Positions 32,822 to 40,987 of a stretch of 64,000 nt of DNA are shown here, piece by piece (positions within the stretch are counted from its first letter, which is position 1; every line of letters starts with the position of its first letter). The notes beneath the pieces are model-generated. The model had not been told where the DNA came from and did not search any database. It saw only the letters and a list, made by a program, of their open reading frames with translations. The DNA comes from Corticicoccus populi (GTDB taxonomy: Bacteria > Bacillota > Bacilli > Staphylococcales > Salinicoccaceae): the NCBI RefSeq assembly GCF_042686195.1, contig NZ_JBHUOQ010000001.1, positions 1,554,429 through 1,618,428 on the forward strand. Reading direction: 5' to 3'. A program made the position numbers and the translations under genes.

Positions 32822-34093
32822 TTATTCTCCGCCGCCTGCAGACTGGATATTCGTCTCAACCTGTGCTTCTGCTTCTTCAAGTACTTCCTGAGGGTCCTGT
32901 CCCTCAGCCAGGAACTGCAGTGCATTCTGCATCGGCTCCCACACTTGTGCCATCTCAGGCGAACTAGGCATAGGTACACCATGTTCAATCTGCTCTGCAA
33001 AAGCTGCATACATCTCATCTTCAATGTTATCCAGTGCTGTTGCATGAGGCGGAAGCTCTCCGGCTGTGTCATAGTAAAGCTGCTGATTTTCTTCATTTGT
33101 AATAAATGTTGCCAGATCCTGTGCCCAGTCTTTATTTTCCGAGTAATATGAAACCATCCATGATTTAACACCGACAAACGTTGAGCTTGGCTCACCATTA
33201 ATCATAGGAAACGGTGCAAACCCGAGATCATCTCCAAGTGCTTCCTCGTAACCTGGGATACTCCATGGTCCGTTGATAACTGAACCAATTTTTCCTTCTG
33301 TAAATAAACCATCAATAATATCTGCATTTGTTCCTGCAGGTATTTTTCCAGGACCGAAGAACTGCTGATAAAATTCGCCGCCTTCAATCGCGCCTTCATT
33401 TGCCAGACCGACATCTGTCACATCATAATTTCCAGGCTCTCCGCCGAAAATGTAACCGCCGTAGTTTGCGATAAACGGATATGCGAAATAAAAATCATTC
33501 GGACGCATTAAAAACCCATATTCATCATTGGCAGTGTCTGTGTGATCTTCAAGGAAACCAAGAACATCTTCCATCGTTTCAGGTGCTTCTCCAACAATGC
33601 TTTCGTTATAGAAAATACCATATGTTTCAATTACTGCCGGAATCCCGTAAATTTCTGTCTGATCATCATAAGTATAAGTAACCGCATCTACTGCTGCGTC
33701 CACATATCTATCGAGCACATCATCGCTGACATCAAGCGGTTCTGCAAGCCCCTGTGCCACAATATTTCCAATTTGGTCATGCGGCTGATAGAATAAGTCC
33801 GGCCCGTTGCCTTCCGGACCTGCAAGTGACAACTGCTGAAGCTGTTCAACCATTGCATGTCCTTCAACTCTGACTGAAATACCTTCTTCTTCTTCATACT
33901 TTTCAACAATTTCATTAATTGCTTCCATCTGTTCATCCTGATCATTCATCCAAATGACCAGCTCTTCCGGCTTCTCCTCTGCTTCCCCAGCTGCACTGTC
34001 TTCACCTGGTACTTCTCTGTCAGGCGCACATGCCCCAAGAAAAACTACAAACGCTAAAGTAGCAAGTGGAAATAATCGCTTCATACCCTTCAT
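32822..34093 (-). CDS. malE: Maltodextrin-binding lipoprotein
   Basis: 423 aa. Signal peptide with lipobox (FLGAC, Cys22), an acidic linker, then a family 1 solute-binding protein: EELVIWMNDQDEQMEAINEIVEKYEEEEGI, GPDLFYQPHDQIG, GKIGSVINGPWSIPGYE. Very acidic overall, in line with a salt-tolerant host. ATG at 34093 with AAAGGGGTG eight bases upstream. Promoter and operator lie just before it. Confidence 0.93.
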   Translation of the reverse strand: MKGMKRLFPLATLAFVVFLGACAPDREVPGEDSAAGEAEEKPEELVIWMNDQDEQMEAINEIVEKYEEEEGISVRVEGHAMVEQLQQLSLAGPEGNGPDLFYQPHDQIGNIVAQGLAEPLDVSDDVLDRYVDAAVDAVTYTYDDQTEIYGIPAVIETYGIFYNESIVGEAPETMEDVLGFLEDHTDTANDEYGFLMRPNDFYFAYPFIANYGGYIFGGEPGNYDVTDVGLANEGAIEGGEFYQQFFGPGKIPAGTNADIIDGLFTEGKIGSVINGPWSIPGYEEALGDDLGFAPFPMINGEPSSTFVGVKSWMVSYYSENKDWAQDLATFITNEENQQLYYDTAGELPPHATALDNIEDEMYAAFAEQIEHGVPMPSSPEMAQVWEPMQNALQFLAEGQDPQEVLEEAEAQVETNIQSAGGGE

Positions 34094-34118
34094 ACTGCCA
34101 ACACCCCTTTGTTTTGAT

Positions 34119-34138
34119 TTGTGCAAACGTATGCACAA
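34119..34138. promoter_or_regulatory. LacI-family operator upstream of malE
   Basis: TTGTGCAAACGTATGCACAA has perfect 7-base arms (TTGTGCA/TGCACAA) around AACGTA. It sits between the malE -10 box and the ribosome site, a classic place for a repressor. Confidence 0.8.
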
Positions 34139-34152
34139 CGTGTTATAAAATT

Positions 34153-34181
34153 ATTCTAATCGATTCATTTTATTTTTGCAA
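34153..34181 (-). promoter_or_regulatory. malE promoter
   Basis: On the minus strand TTGCAA (34181-34176), 17 bases, TAGAAT (34158-34153). The spacing is ideal and the operator follows directly. Confidence 0.7.
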
Positions 34182-34250
34182 GGGCTTTCAAAAAATAAAG
34201 TTTTTCACTAAAATTGTGAATCGTCATTTCAAAATAAAATATTTTCTTTC

Positions 34251-34280
34251 TTGACTTATACGTATTTTTTTGTAGATAAT
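34251..34280 (+). promoter_or_regulatory. Promoter of the GH13 gene leader
   Basis: TTGACT (34251-34256), 18 bases, GATAAT (34275-34280). It would start RNA near 34287, some 105 bases before the GH13 start codon. Confidence 0.65.
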
Positions 34281-34332
34281 GTATTTAAAGATTGAATGAC
34301 CAACCAAATTTGAGGGCAATGCTTTGTCACAC

Positions 34333-34374
34333 AACAACCCCTGTTTTCTTAATTGAAAAACAGGGGTTGTTTTA
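34333..34374 (+). terminator. Terminator inside the GH13 leader (possible attenuator)
   Basis: AACAACCCCTGTTTT (34333-34347) pairs with AAAACAGGGGTTGTT, then TTTATTTT. It lies 18 bases before the GH13 start and just before its ribosome site (AAGGAGGAG, 34379-34387). It can only act on a plus-strand transcript, which fits a conditional terminator or the end of a short separate RNA of about 90 bases. Confidence 0.8.
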
Positions 34375-34391
34375 TTTTAAGGAGGAGTCTT

Positions 34392-36137
34392 ATGTTAAAA
34401 GAAGCTGTTTATCACAGACCAAAAGGTAATTTTGCTTATGCCTATAAAGAAGAAACACTGCATATCCGTCTGAAAACAAAAAGAAATGATGCCGGGAAAG
34501 TAAGCCTGATATATGGGGATCCGTACAACTGGAAAGACGGAAAATGGTGTTACGAACAGAAAAGTATGACAATCAGCGGATCTGATGATTTATTTGATTA
34601 CTGGTTTGTCGAATTAACTGTCCCGGACAGAAGGGTCCGCTACGGTTTTGAAATCAGTGATGACACTGATACTTTATTCTATGCGGAAAAAGGATTTCAG
34701 CAAGACATCGTTACAGATGATATGTCGTATTATTTCTGCTTCCCCTTCATCAATCCGATAGATATTTTTAAAACCCCGGACTGGGTCAAAGATACTGTAT
34801 GGTATCAAATTTTCCCTGAACGTTTTGCGAATGGAAACAAGGAAAATGACCCTGAAAATGCAGTACCGTGGGCGAGTGAAGCACCGAAACTCGACAACTT
34901 TTTCGGGGGTGATTTTGAAGGTATTTTAAACAATCTCGATTATTTAACTGATCTCGGTATCAATGGTATTTATATGACACCGATATTTAAAGCCCATTCA
35001 AATCATAAGTACGATACGATTGACTACATGGAAATCGATCCACAGTTCGGGGATAAAGAAACCTTTAAAAAATTAGTTGCCGAATGCCATAAAAGAGGTA
35101 TACGTGTCATGCTTGATGCTGTATTTAATCACAGCGGACAGTATTTCGGCCCGTTCCAGGATTTACTGAAAAACCAGGAGAAATCTAAGTATAAAGACTG
35201 GTTCCATGTGCATGAATTCCCAGTGAAAGATGTCTATCCTGCCAATTATGGTACTTTTGGTTATGTCGAGTCCATGCCTAAACTAAATACAGAAAATCCG
35301 GAAGTACGCGACTATTTTCTAGATGTTGCGGCATACTGGATTGAAGAATTTGATATTGACGGCTGGCGTCTGGATGTTGCCAATGAGGTTGACCATGCAT
35401 TCTGGCGTGCATTCCGTAAAAGAGTGAAAGACATTAAGCCGGATTTATATGTTCTTGGCGAAATATGGCACGATTCCCTTCCATGGCTTGAGGGCGATCA
35501 GTTTGATGCGGTAATGAACTATCCGTTCACACTGCCGGGACTCGATTATATTGCACGGGAAAAAATCAACACAGTGGATTTTGCCAGCCAGCTCGCAAAA
35601 TCCTATGCCTCATATACAGAAACAAGCAATGAAGCTGCCTTTAATCTTCTCGGCAGTCATGATACGCCGAGAGTGTTGACAGAATGCGGCGAGGACATTA
35701 AGAAAGTCCGTCTGTTGTATGCGTTACTGTTTTCATTCCCGGGTACACCTTGTGTGTATTACGGAGATGAAATCGGAATGACCGGCGGTGAAGATCCTGA
35801 GTGCAGAAAATGTATGGAGTGGGATGAAGAAAAGCAAAACACATCACTTAGATCATTTGTACAGAAATTCATAGAATTGAGGAAAGAAGAAGCTTCCTTT
35901 ACTCATGGAAAGCTGCGTATTATTCAACCGGAAGACAGCGAATCCTGCTTCCATTTTGTCAGATCAACAGAAAATGAAACGGTTCATTTCTTCATCAATC
36001 CAGGGAATTCATCTAAAAAAATTGCTCTGAACAGCAGTTTTAATCGAATAACTGATTTATGGAGTCAGAAAGATTTAGAAATTACTGAGGATGTAAGCGT
36101 TGAAGCAAATGATTTTCTGATTTTAAAAGTAAAATAA
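34392..36137 (+). CDS. GH13 alpha-glucan hydrolase (neopullulanase/cyclomaltodextrinase type)
   Basis: 581 aa. N-terminal beta-sandwich (about 1-125, the CBM34-like domain of this subfamily), then the catalytic barrel with GWRLDVANEVDH (nucleophile Asp), LGEIWHD (acid Glu) and LLGSHDTPR (Asp), and a C-terminal beta domain. No signal peptide, so it works inside on imported maltodextrins, cyclodextrins or pullulan pieces. ATG at 34392 is fixed by AAGGAGGAG. Divergent from malE; its leader holds a terminator. Confidence 0.92.
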   Translation: MLKEAVYHRPKGNFAYAYKEETLHIRLKTKRNDAGKVSLIYGDPYNWKDGKWCYEQKSMTISGSDDLFDYWFVELTVPDRRVRYGFEISDDTDTLFYAEKGFQQDIVTDDMSYYFCFPFINPIDIFKTPDWVKDTVWYQIFPERFANGNKENDPENAVPWASEAPKLDNFFGGDFEGILNNLDYLTDLGINGIYMTPIFKAHSNHKYDTIDYMEIDPQFGDKETFKKLVAECHKRGIRVMLDAVFNHSGQYFGPFQDLLKNQEKSKYKDWFHVHEFPVKDVYPANYGTFGYVESMPKLNTENPEVRDYFLDVAAYWIEEFDIDGWRLDVANEVDHAFWRAFRKRVKDIKPDLYVLGEIWHDSLPWLEGDQFDAVMNYPFTLPGLDYIAREKINTVDFASQLAKSYASYTETSNEAAFNLLGSHDTPRVLTECGEDIKKVRLLYALLFSFPGTPCVYYGDEIGMTGGEDPECRKCMEWDEEKQNTSLRSFVQKFIELRKEEASFTHGKLRIIQPEDSESCFHFVRSTENETVHFFINPGNSSKKIALNSSFNRITDLWSQKDLEITEDVSVEANDFLILKVK

Positions 36138-36140
36138 GCA

Positions 36141-36172
36141 AAATCCGGTGAAGGTACACCTTCACCGGATTT
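36141..36172. terminator. Bidirectional terminator
   Basis: AAATCCGGTGAAGGT (36141-36155), loop AC, exact complement to 36172, then T on the plus strand. Between GH13 and the converging symporter gene. Confidence 0.92.
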
Positions 36173-36205
36173 TTATGTTACATACTCACCAAATAATAAT
36201 ATACT

Positions 36206-37570
36206 TTATCCTGCGAGCTTCTTCGCTTCCGCCTTCTCTCTTTTTCTTACTTCCCTGAATCGATTGGTTTCAGAAACAATCACTCCCGACAATAAGCAAA
36301 GTGCAATTAAGTTTGGAATTGCCATCAGTGCATTAAAAATATCCGCGATATCCCATACAAGCTGTACCGTCTGACCGGCACCGATCATGACAACGATACA
36401 GAAAACAATTTTATAATAGATTGTATTACGGTCTCCAAAGATGTACCCAAAGCATTTTTCACCGTAATATGACCATCCAATGATTGTTGAATATGCAAAG
36501 AATATAATACCGAATACGACAATATAATTACCGAAACCAGGAAGGAATGACTCGAAAGCATCTCCTGTAAGGACAGGTGCTGCATCCGCACCAAGCTGTA
36601 AGTGCAGACCACTCATCACAATGACTAGTCCTGTGATTGTACATACAATCATCGTATCCAGAAATGTTCCCGTCATAGATACAAGTGCCTGTCTGCCTGG
36701 ATAATCCGTCTTCGCTGCAGCTGCAGCGATTGGAGCAGAACCAAGCCCTGCTTCATTCGAGAATACACCACGGGCAATACCATATCGAATCGCTATACCA
36801 ATCGCACCTGCACCAGCTGCCTGAGGATTGAATGCTGCTTCGAAAATTACCGCAAATGCCGCCGGTACTTCCGTAATATTGAGGAGAATAATAATAAATC
36901 CACCTGAGAGATAAAACAATGCCATAAATGGTACAAATACAGCGTTAATCATCCCTATCCCTCTAATACCTCCAAGTAAAACAAGTGCTGTCAGCACCAT
37001 CAGAACAAATCCAGTAATCCATGGATTAATATTAAAAGTTGCCTGTAATGAACCTGCCACGGTATTTGACTGAGTCATATTTCCTATTCCAAAAGATGCC
37101 AGGAAACCAAATAATGCAAACAAAACAGCCAGCCATTTCCAGCCGAGGCCTTTCTCTATGTAATACATCGGACCGCCTGATATTTCACCCTTGTGATTTA
37201 CAGTACGGTACTTTACTGCAAGAATTGCTTCACTGTATTTCGTTGCCATCCCAAAAAATGCAGCAACCCACATCCAGACAAGAGCACCAACACCACCTAA
37301 TAGAATCGCTGAAGCAACCCCTGTCATGTTACCTATTCCAAGCGTTGCAGCCATTGCAGTCATCAATGACTGGAAATGTGTGATGTCCCCTTTTTCCTTC
37401 TTATCCCCTTTCTTACTTTTAGTAAATACAAGTTTAAGCGCATAAGGCAGACTTCTTACTTGTATAAACCCCAGACGAAACGTTAAAAATACTCCTGTTC
37501 CGACAATTAAAAAAAGAGTAATCGGGCCCCATACAATACCATTAATAGTATCTACAATCTGTTGTATCAT
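36206..37570 (-). CDS. Sodium:alanine/glycine symporter (AGCS family)
   Basis: 454 aa, about ten spans. Family marks: GPITLFLIVGTGVFLTFRLGFIQ, MAATLGIGNMTGVASAILLGGVGALVWMW and FSNEAGLGSAPIAAAAAKT. It imports alanine or glycine with sodium. ATG at 37570 has GGAGTGG five bases upstream; GTG 37576 would overlap that site. Monocistronic by look. Confidence 0.92.
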   Translation of the reverse strand: MIQQIVDTINGIVWGPITLFLIVGTGVFLTFRLGFIQVRSLPYALKLVFTKSKKGDKKEKGDITHFQSLMTAMAATLGIGNMTGVASAILLGGVGALVWMWVAAFFGMATKYSEAILAVKYRTVNHKGEISGGPMYYIEKGLGWKWLAVLFALFGFLASFGIGNMTQSNTVAGSLQATFNINPWITGFVLMVLTALVLLGGIRGIGMINAVFVPFMALFYLSGGFIIILLNITEVPAAFAVIFEAAFNPQAAGAGAIGIAIRYGIARGVFSNEAGLGSAPIAAAAAKTDYPGRQALVSMTGTFLDTMIVCTITGLVIVMSGLHLQLGADAAPVLTGDAFESFLPGFGNYIVVFGIIFFAYSTIIGWSYYGEKCFGYIFGDRNTIYYKIVFCIVVMIGAGQTVQLVWDIADIFNALMAIPNLIALCLLSGVIVSETNRFREVRKREKAEAKKLAG

Positions 37571-37840
37571 TTCCACTCCACATTTCCCCTTAATGTTTAA
37601 TAATGTTATGAAAATACATTCCGTTCATTTATTTTATACAAATTTTTCTAAAAAATCTATTAGAAAATGAAAATTTTGAATAATTATTTATTTTAATAAT
37701 TTTATTCATTATATTATTTGTTAACATTTCATCTCCTGCTTTTGTACAGGACAACATATGGTTTCATCTATATGACGAGCGGGTAAAATCAATGGATTAT
37801 AGAAATAACTGAGTTAAAAATCAAAAGGCGGATTCATACT

Positions 37841-38314
37841 ATGCAGATTTTCAGAGTAAATGAAGACCATGAAATCAGTGCAGCGTTTCTGGATAACAGG
37901 CGTCTGTCGAAACAAGTGCTGGAGCTGTACCAGATTATACGTGTCTGTCTGGCTCAAAAAGATATTATTGATGCAAATACAAGGTACCGGCATCACCCTG
38001 TGGTGAAACATGTTTATAATAACGGGCATCCCTATTTACATGACACAGTAAAACTTTTGAAAGCAATGGATATAGAGCACGGGAAAAGAGGTGGGAAGCG
38101 GTCGGCTGATTTCCAGACAAAACTTGAAACACTGTATGCGATTATCGAGAATCCCAAATATTCGTATGAGTTCAGCATGGAAAAACTGCCGCCTTTTTAT
38201 GTTTTCGGAGATGATAAATGCAGTACAGAAGAAGCATACAGTAAATATGAGACTTTATTATTTACGAAGTGGGCGGGAGATAAAATACCGGCACGGTGCA
38301 GTATAAAAATTTAA
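37841..38314 (+). CDS. Pyrimidine dimer DNA glycosylase/endonuclease V-like protein
   Basis: 157 aa. The start MQIFRVNEDHEISAAFLDNRRLSKQVLELYQIIR and the stretch RYRHHPVVKHVYNNG resemble bacterial proteins grouped with T4 endonuclease V (Pyr_excise family), with a conserved end (LLFTKWAGDKIPARCSIK). The phage enzyme cuts beside UV dimers; the activity of these bacterial forms is not settled. No strong ribosome site is seen (AAAAGGCGG at a distance). Alone, 35 bases before the NAD(P)-binding gene. Confidence 0.65.
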   Translation: MQIFRVNEDHEISAAFLDNRRLSKQVLELYQIIRVCLAQKDIIDANTRYRHHPVVKHVYNNGHPYLHDTVKLLKAMDIEHGKRGGKRSADFQTKLETLYAIIENPKYSYEFSMEKLPPFYVFGDDKCSTEEAYSKYETLLFTKWAGDKIPARCSIKI

Positions 38315-38348
38315 AATGATAATACTATTCAAAGACAGGGTGAAATTA

Positions 38349-38969
38349 ATGCATATTTTATTATTAGGAGCGACCGGCAGAGTCGGCTCTCATATACTGA
38401 ATTATTCTCTTAAAGACGGTCATTCAGTGACCGCTCTCGTTCGTGATTCAGGGAAAATTCAAATAGAAGATGAACGATTAAATGTAATTGAAGGAAATGT
38501 TATAAATGCACCGGATCTGCTCCAGGCAGTTCATGGTGTGGACATGGTCATCAGTGCTCTCGGGACTGATCAATCCACTACTTTAACTGACGTTGCACCG
38601 TTAATTATAAATGCTATGAATAAAGAAGGAATCAAACGCATCATCACTGTCGGAACCGCCGGCATTCTGAACAGCCGGACCCAGCCGGACATTCTCCGAT
38701 ATCAATCCGGCGAATCGAAACGAAAATTGACACGGGCGGCAGAAGAACATGAAAACTTTTACCGGAGTTTGGACGACTCATCATTAGACTGGACGATTGT
38801 CTGTCCGACATACCTGCCTGATGAACCGCCTGTCGGTCATTACCGTACTGAGCGTGAATATCTCCCGGAAAACGGCACTAAAATTTCAGTTCAGGATACT
38901 GCGTCTTTTGTATACAGTCTTGCAGGTTCTGATGAATATATTAAAACCCGCGTCGGTATTTCTTATTAA
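38349..38969 (+). CDS. NAD(P)-binding protein, NmrA/SDR-like
   Basis: 206 aa. LLLGATGRVGSHI is the Rossmann loop; TVGTAGIL and WTIVCPTYLPDEPP are typical of atypical short-chain dehydrogenase-like YwnB proteins. No clear Tyr-x-x-x-Lys pair, so it may bind the cofactor as a sensor or act as a flavin reductase-like protein. ATG at 38349 follows AGGGTGA; the earlier in-frame start is rejected. Confidence 0.85.
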   Translation: MHILLLGATGRVGSHILNYSLKDGHSVTALVRDSGKIQIEDERLNVIEGNVINAPDLLQAVHGVDMVISALGTDQSTTLTDVAPLIINAMNKEGIKRIITVGTAGILNSRTQPDILRYQSGESKRKLTRAAEEHENFYRSLDDSSLDWTIVCPTYLPDEPPVGHYRTEREYLPENGTKISVQDTASFVYSLAGSDEYIKTRVGISY

Positions 38970-38978
38970 AAGCATTAA

Positions 38979-39013
38979 CCCCTTCACATTCTCTGACTTT
39001 GAATATGAAGGGG
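38979..39013. terminator. Weak terminator hairpin
   Basis: CCCCTTCA (38979-38986) pairs with TGAAGGGG (39006-39013) over a 19-base loop, between converging genes. Confidence 0.5.
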
Positions 39014-39020
39014 CCTATGT

Positions 39021-39830
39021 TTAATCAGCTTTTTTCTGCAGTGATAATATGTCAATAATTGTATGCATCACGCCGTCTTCTTTGTTGGACCTTGTAATAA
39101 AATTCGATCCCTCTTTTAAAGCATCTACTGCGTTTCGGACCGCGAAACTGTACTTGGCCCGTGACATTAATTCAAGATCATTATAACCGTCACCAAACGC
39201 CATCGTTTCTTCAGGTGTAATATTAAGCATCTCCTGCAGAGCTTCAACAGTTGTGCCTTTATGAACACCGGCATCCGCAATATCAATCCAGGCAGCTTCA
39301 GATGCAACAATATATGCTGAGTCAAAGAAGCGGGACAATTTCTCTTTTGTTTCAAAACAATTTAACAGCGGGTCGTGAATCGTAATTTTCACAAAGTCAT
39401 CTTTAATATCCTGAAGATTCTCCACTTCAATTACATTCGCATATGAGCCCCTGACGAATTTCATCTCATCTTCCGAAACACCCTGTTTAATAACAGCCCC
39501 ATTTTTAGTACAAGCGATAATCGTATAGTCCAGACTGATTTCTTCAAGTGCTTCAATAATTTCCAGACCTAATGTATTATTGATGAGTGATTCATAGACA
39601 AACGTTCCATTATGTTTGATACGTGTCGCACTGTCCCCGAGAATATATAAATCTTTGGAATTCTCTCCGAATAATGCCTCAACACGTTCACACTGTTTAC
39701 CTGTCACCGGTGCAAATATCACATTCTGCTCTTCCATCAATTCCTTTACCTCTTTATAGAGCGGACGGTTGTAATCATTGTTTTCATTTAAAAATGTCCC
39801 GTCCATGTCTGTTAATACAAGTTTAATCAT
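39021..39830 (-). CDS. Cof-type HAD-superfamily sugar phosphatase
   Basis: 269 aa. Motif I is VLTDMDGTFLN; the later AFGDGYNDLELMSRAKYSFAVRNA is motif IV. Cof/YidA-type C2b cap phosphatases act on sugar phosphates, flavin and pyridoxal phosphates. Start at 39830 is fixed by AGAGGTATACAT. It follows the ROK regulator gene with an 11-base gap, so the two are an operon and the regulator may answer to its substrate. Confidence 0.9.
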   Translation of the reverse strand: MIKLVLTDMDGTFLNENNDYNRPLYKEVKELMEEQNVIFAPVTGKQCERVEALFGENSKDLYILGDSATRIKHNGTFVYESLINNTLGLEIIEALEEISLDYTIIACTKNGAVIKQGVSEDEMKFVRGSYANVIEVENLQDIKDDFVKITIHDPLLNCFETKEKLSRFFDSAYIVASEAAWIDIADAGVHKGTTVEALQEMLNITPEETMAFGDGYNDLELMSRAKYSFAVRNAVDALKEGSNFITRSNKEDGVMHTIIDILSLQKKAD

Positions 39831-39841
39831 ATGTATACCTC

Positions 39842-40849
39842 TCAATTCATTTTATATATGGTGTCTTTTGTTACCAGCCACAACAGCCCATGTGTAATGC
39901 TGTTTTGAAAATGACTGCCAAAACATATTTCGGGTGCATTCGGCTGTCTTTGAATATCTTTATCATTTTCTATTGCTGCTTTAATCATATCTTCATCAAC
40001 ATTTTGAGTCGCTATTATAAATACGTCAGGGGCAATCACAACATTATAAACAGCCATTATTTTGGACAAATTATCCGCCAGTTCCACAGCAGTATCCGGA
40101 GTCTTTCTATCCATCAGCATGGGGAGATACTTTGCCTCACCTGCAAGACCGTTCCGCCCTTCTATCAACTGGTTTTTTGAAAAAATCGTAATTCCAGGCA
40201 TACTCTTTTCAGGATAGAAGAAACCGACAATACTCTGATCAAGCGGAATATCTTTCTCCAGACATATTCCCATCGTAATAATATGTGCATCATTTTGTAT
40301 TTCAATTGGGAGATGTGTCACTTCATGTAACGCTTTTTTAATATTCCATCCGTCAAAACGTCCGTACCAGCTTGAAGTGATTACTCCATTTGATATTTTA
40401 CCCGGAATCGATATGCCAATTTTCCCAATTTCATATTTCTCATGTGTATATTCATCTATAATGTCCCCAATACTTTTGATACTGATGTCATTGAAATATT
40501 TCTTCGATGATATAACTTCTGTACCTTCCATATTGACTACTTTAATTACCGCTTCCAATTCCCGCTCCGGCTGATTATCCTGCTTTTCCTGAATAGAAAT
40601 CAAAAGGTAAAATACTTTATCATAATTAAAATGATATTCCATCGCAGGGCGCCCTGTCTCCTGTTTCTGATACGCCCCCCGTATCAAATGGTTTTCTGCA
40701 ACAAGTTCAGAAACGAGAGAGTTAATCGTTACCACACTGATCCCCGCCACTTCAGACATCTCAGCTTTAACTGCTTTTCTTTTATGAAACATCATTTTCA
40801 TAATTTTATCCGAATTATTTCTTCTAATCTTAGAACTTTCCCTGCTCAT
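39842..40849 (-). CDS. ROK-family transcriptional regulator
   Basis: 335 aa. N-terminal winged helix (about 10-70: KRKAVKAEMSEVAGISVVTINSLVSELV) and a ROK/hexokinase-like sugar domain. The ATP-binding glycines of ROK kinases are poorly kept, and no CXCGXXGC zinc motif is seen, so it is a regulator rather than a kinase. The 10+10 bp inverted repeat just upstream (40876-40900) fits as its own operator. Confidence 0.85.
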   Translation of the reverse strand: MSRESSKIRRNNSDKIMKMMFHKRKAVKAEMSEVAGISVVTINSLVSELVAENHLIRGAYQKQETGRPAMEYHFNYDKVFYLLISIQEKQDNQPERELEAVIKVVNMEGTEVISSKKYFNDISIKSIGDIIDEYTHEKYEIGKIGISIPGKISNGVITSSWYGRFDGWNIKKALHEVTHLPIEIQNDAHIITMGICLEKDIPLDQSIVGFFYPEKSMPGITIFSKNQLIEGRNGLAGEAKYLPMLMDRKTPDTAVELADNLSKIMAVYNVVIAPDVFIIATQNVDEDMIKAAIENDKDIQRQPNAPEICFGSHFQNSITHGLLWLVTKDTIYKMN

Positions 40850-40875
40850 CTGTCTGTCACCACCTTATTTAAACT

Positions 40876-40900
40876 ACTTAATTAAAGTGCTTAATTAAGT
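40876..40900 (-). promoter_or_regulatory. Inverted repeat, probable ROK operator
   Basis: ACTTAATTAA (40876-40885), spacer AGTGC, TTAATTAAGT (40891-40900): perfect arms, 27 bases before the regulator's ATG. NagC/XylR-type proteins bind AT-rich dyads of this kind. Confidence 0.65.
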
Positions 40901-40987
40901 GTATAACATACATAAAAGAAAGTAAAATATACTGTAACCCCTAAATCCCGGCCACCGGATTTAGGAGTGCACCTCAGACATAAAGTT

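Noticed and set aside
34296..34313. Six-codon leader peptide (ATG to TGA) in the GH13 leader
   Set aside because: There is no ribosome site and no run of a regulatory codon, so a ribosome-driven attenuator is not supported.
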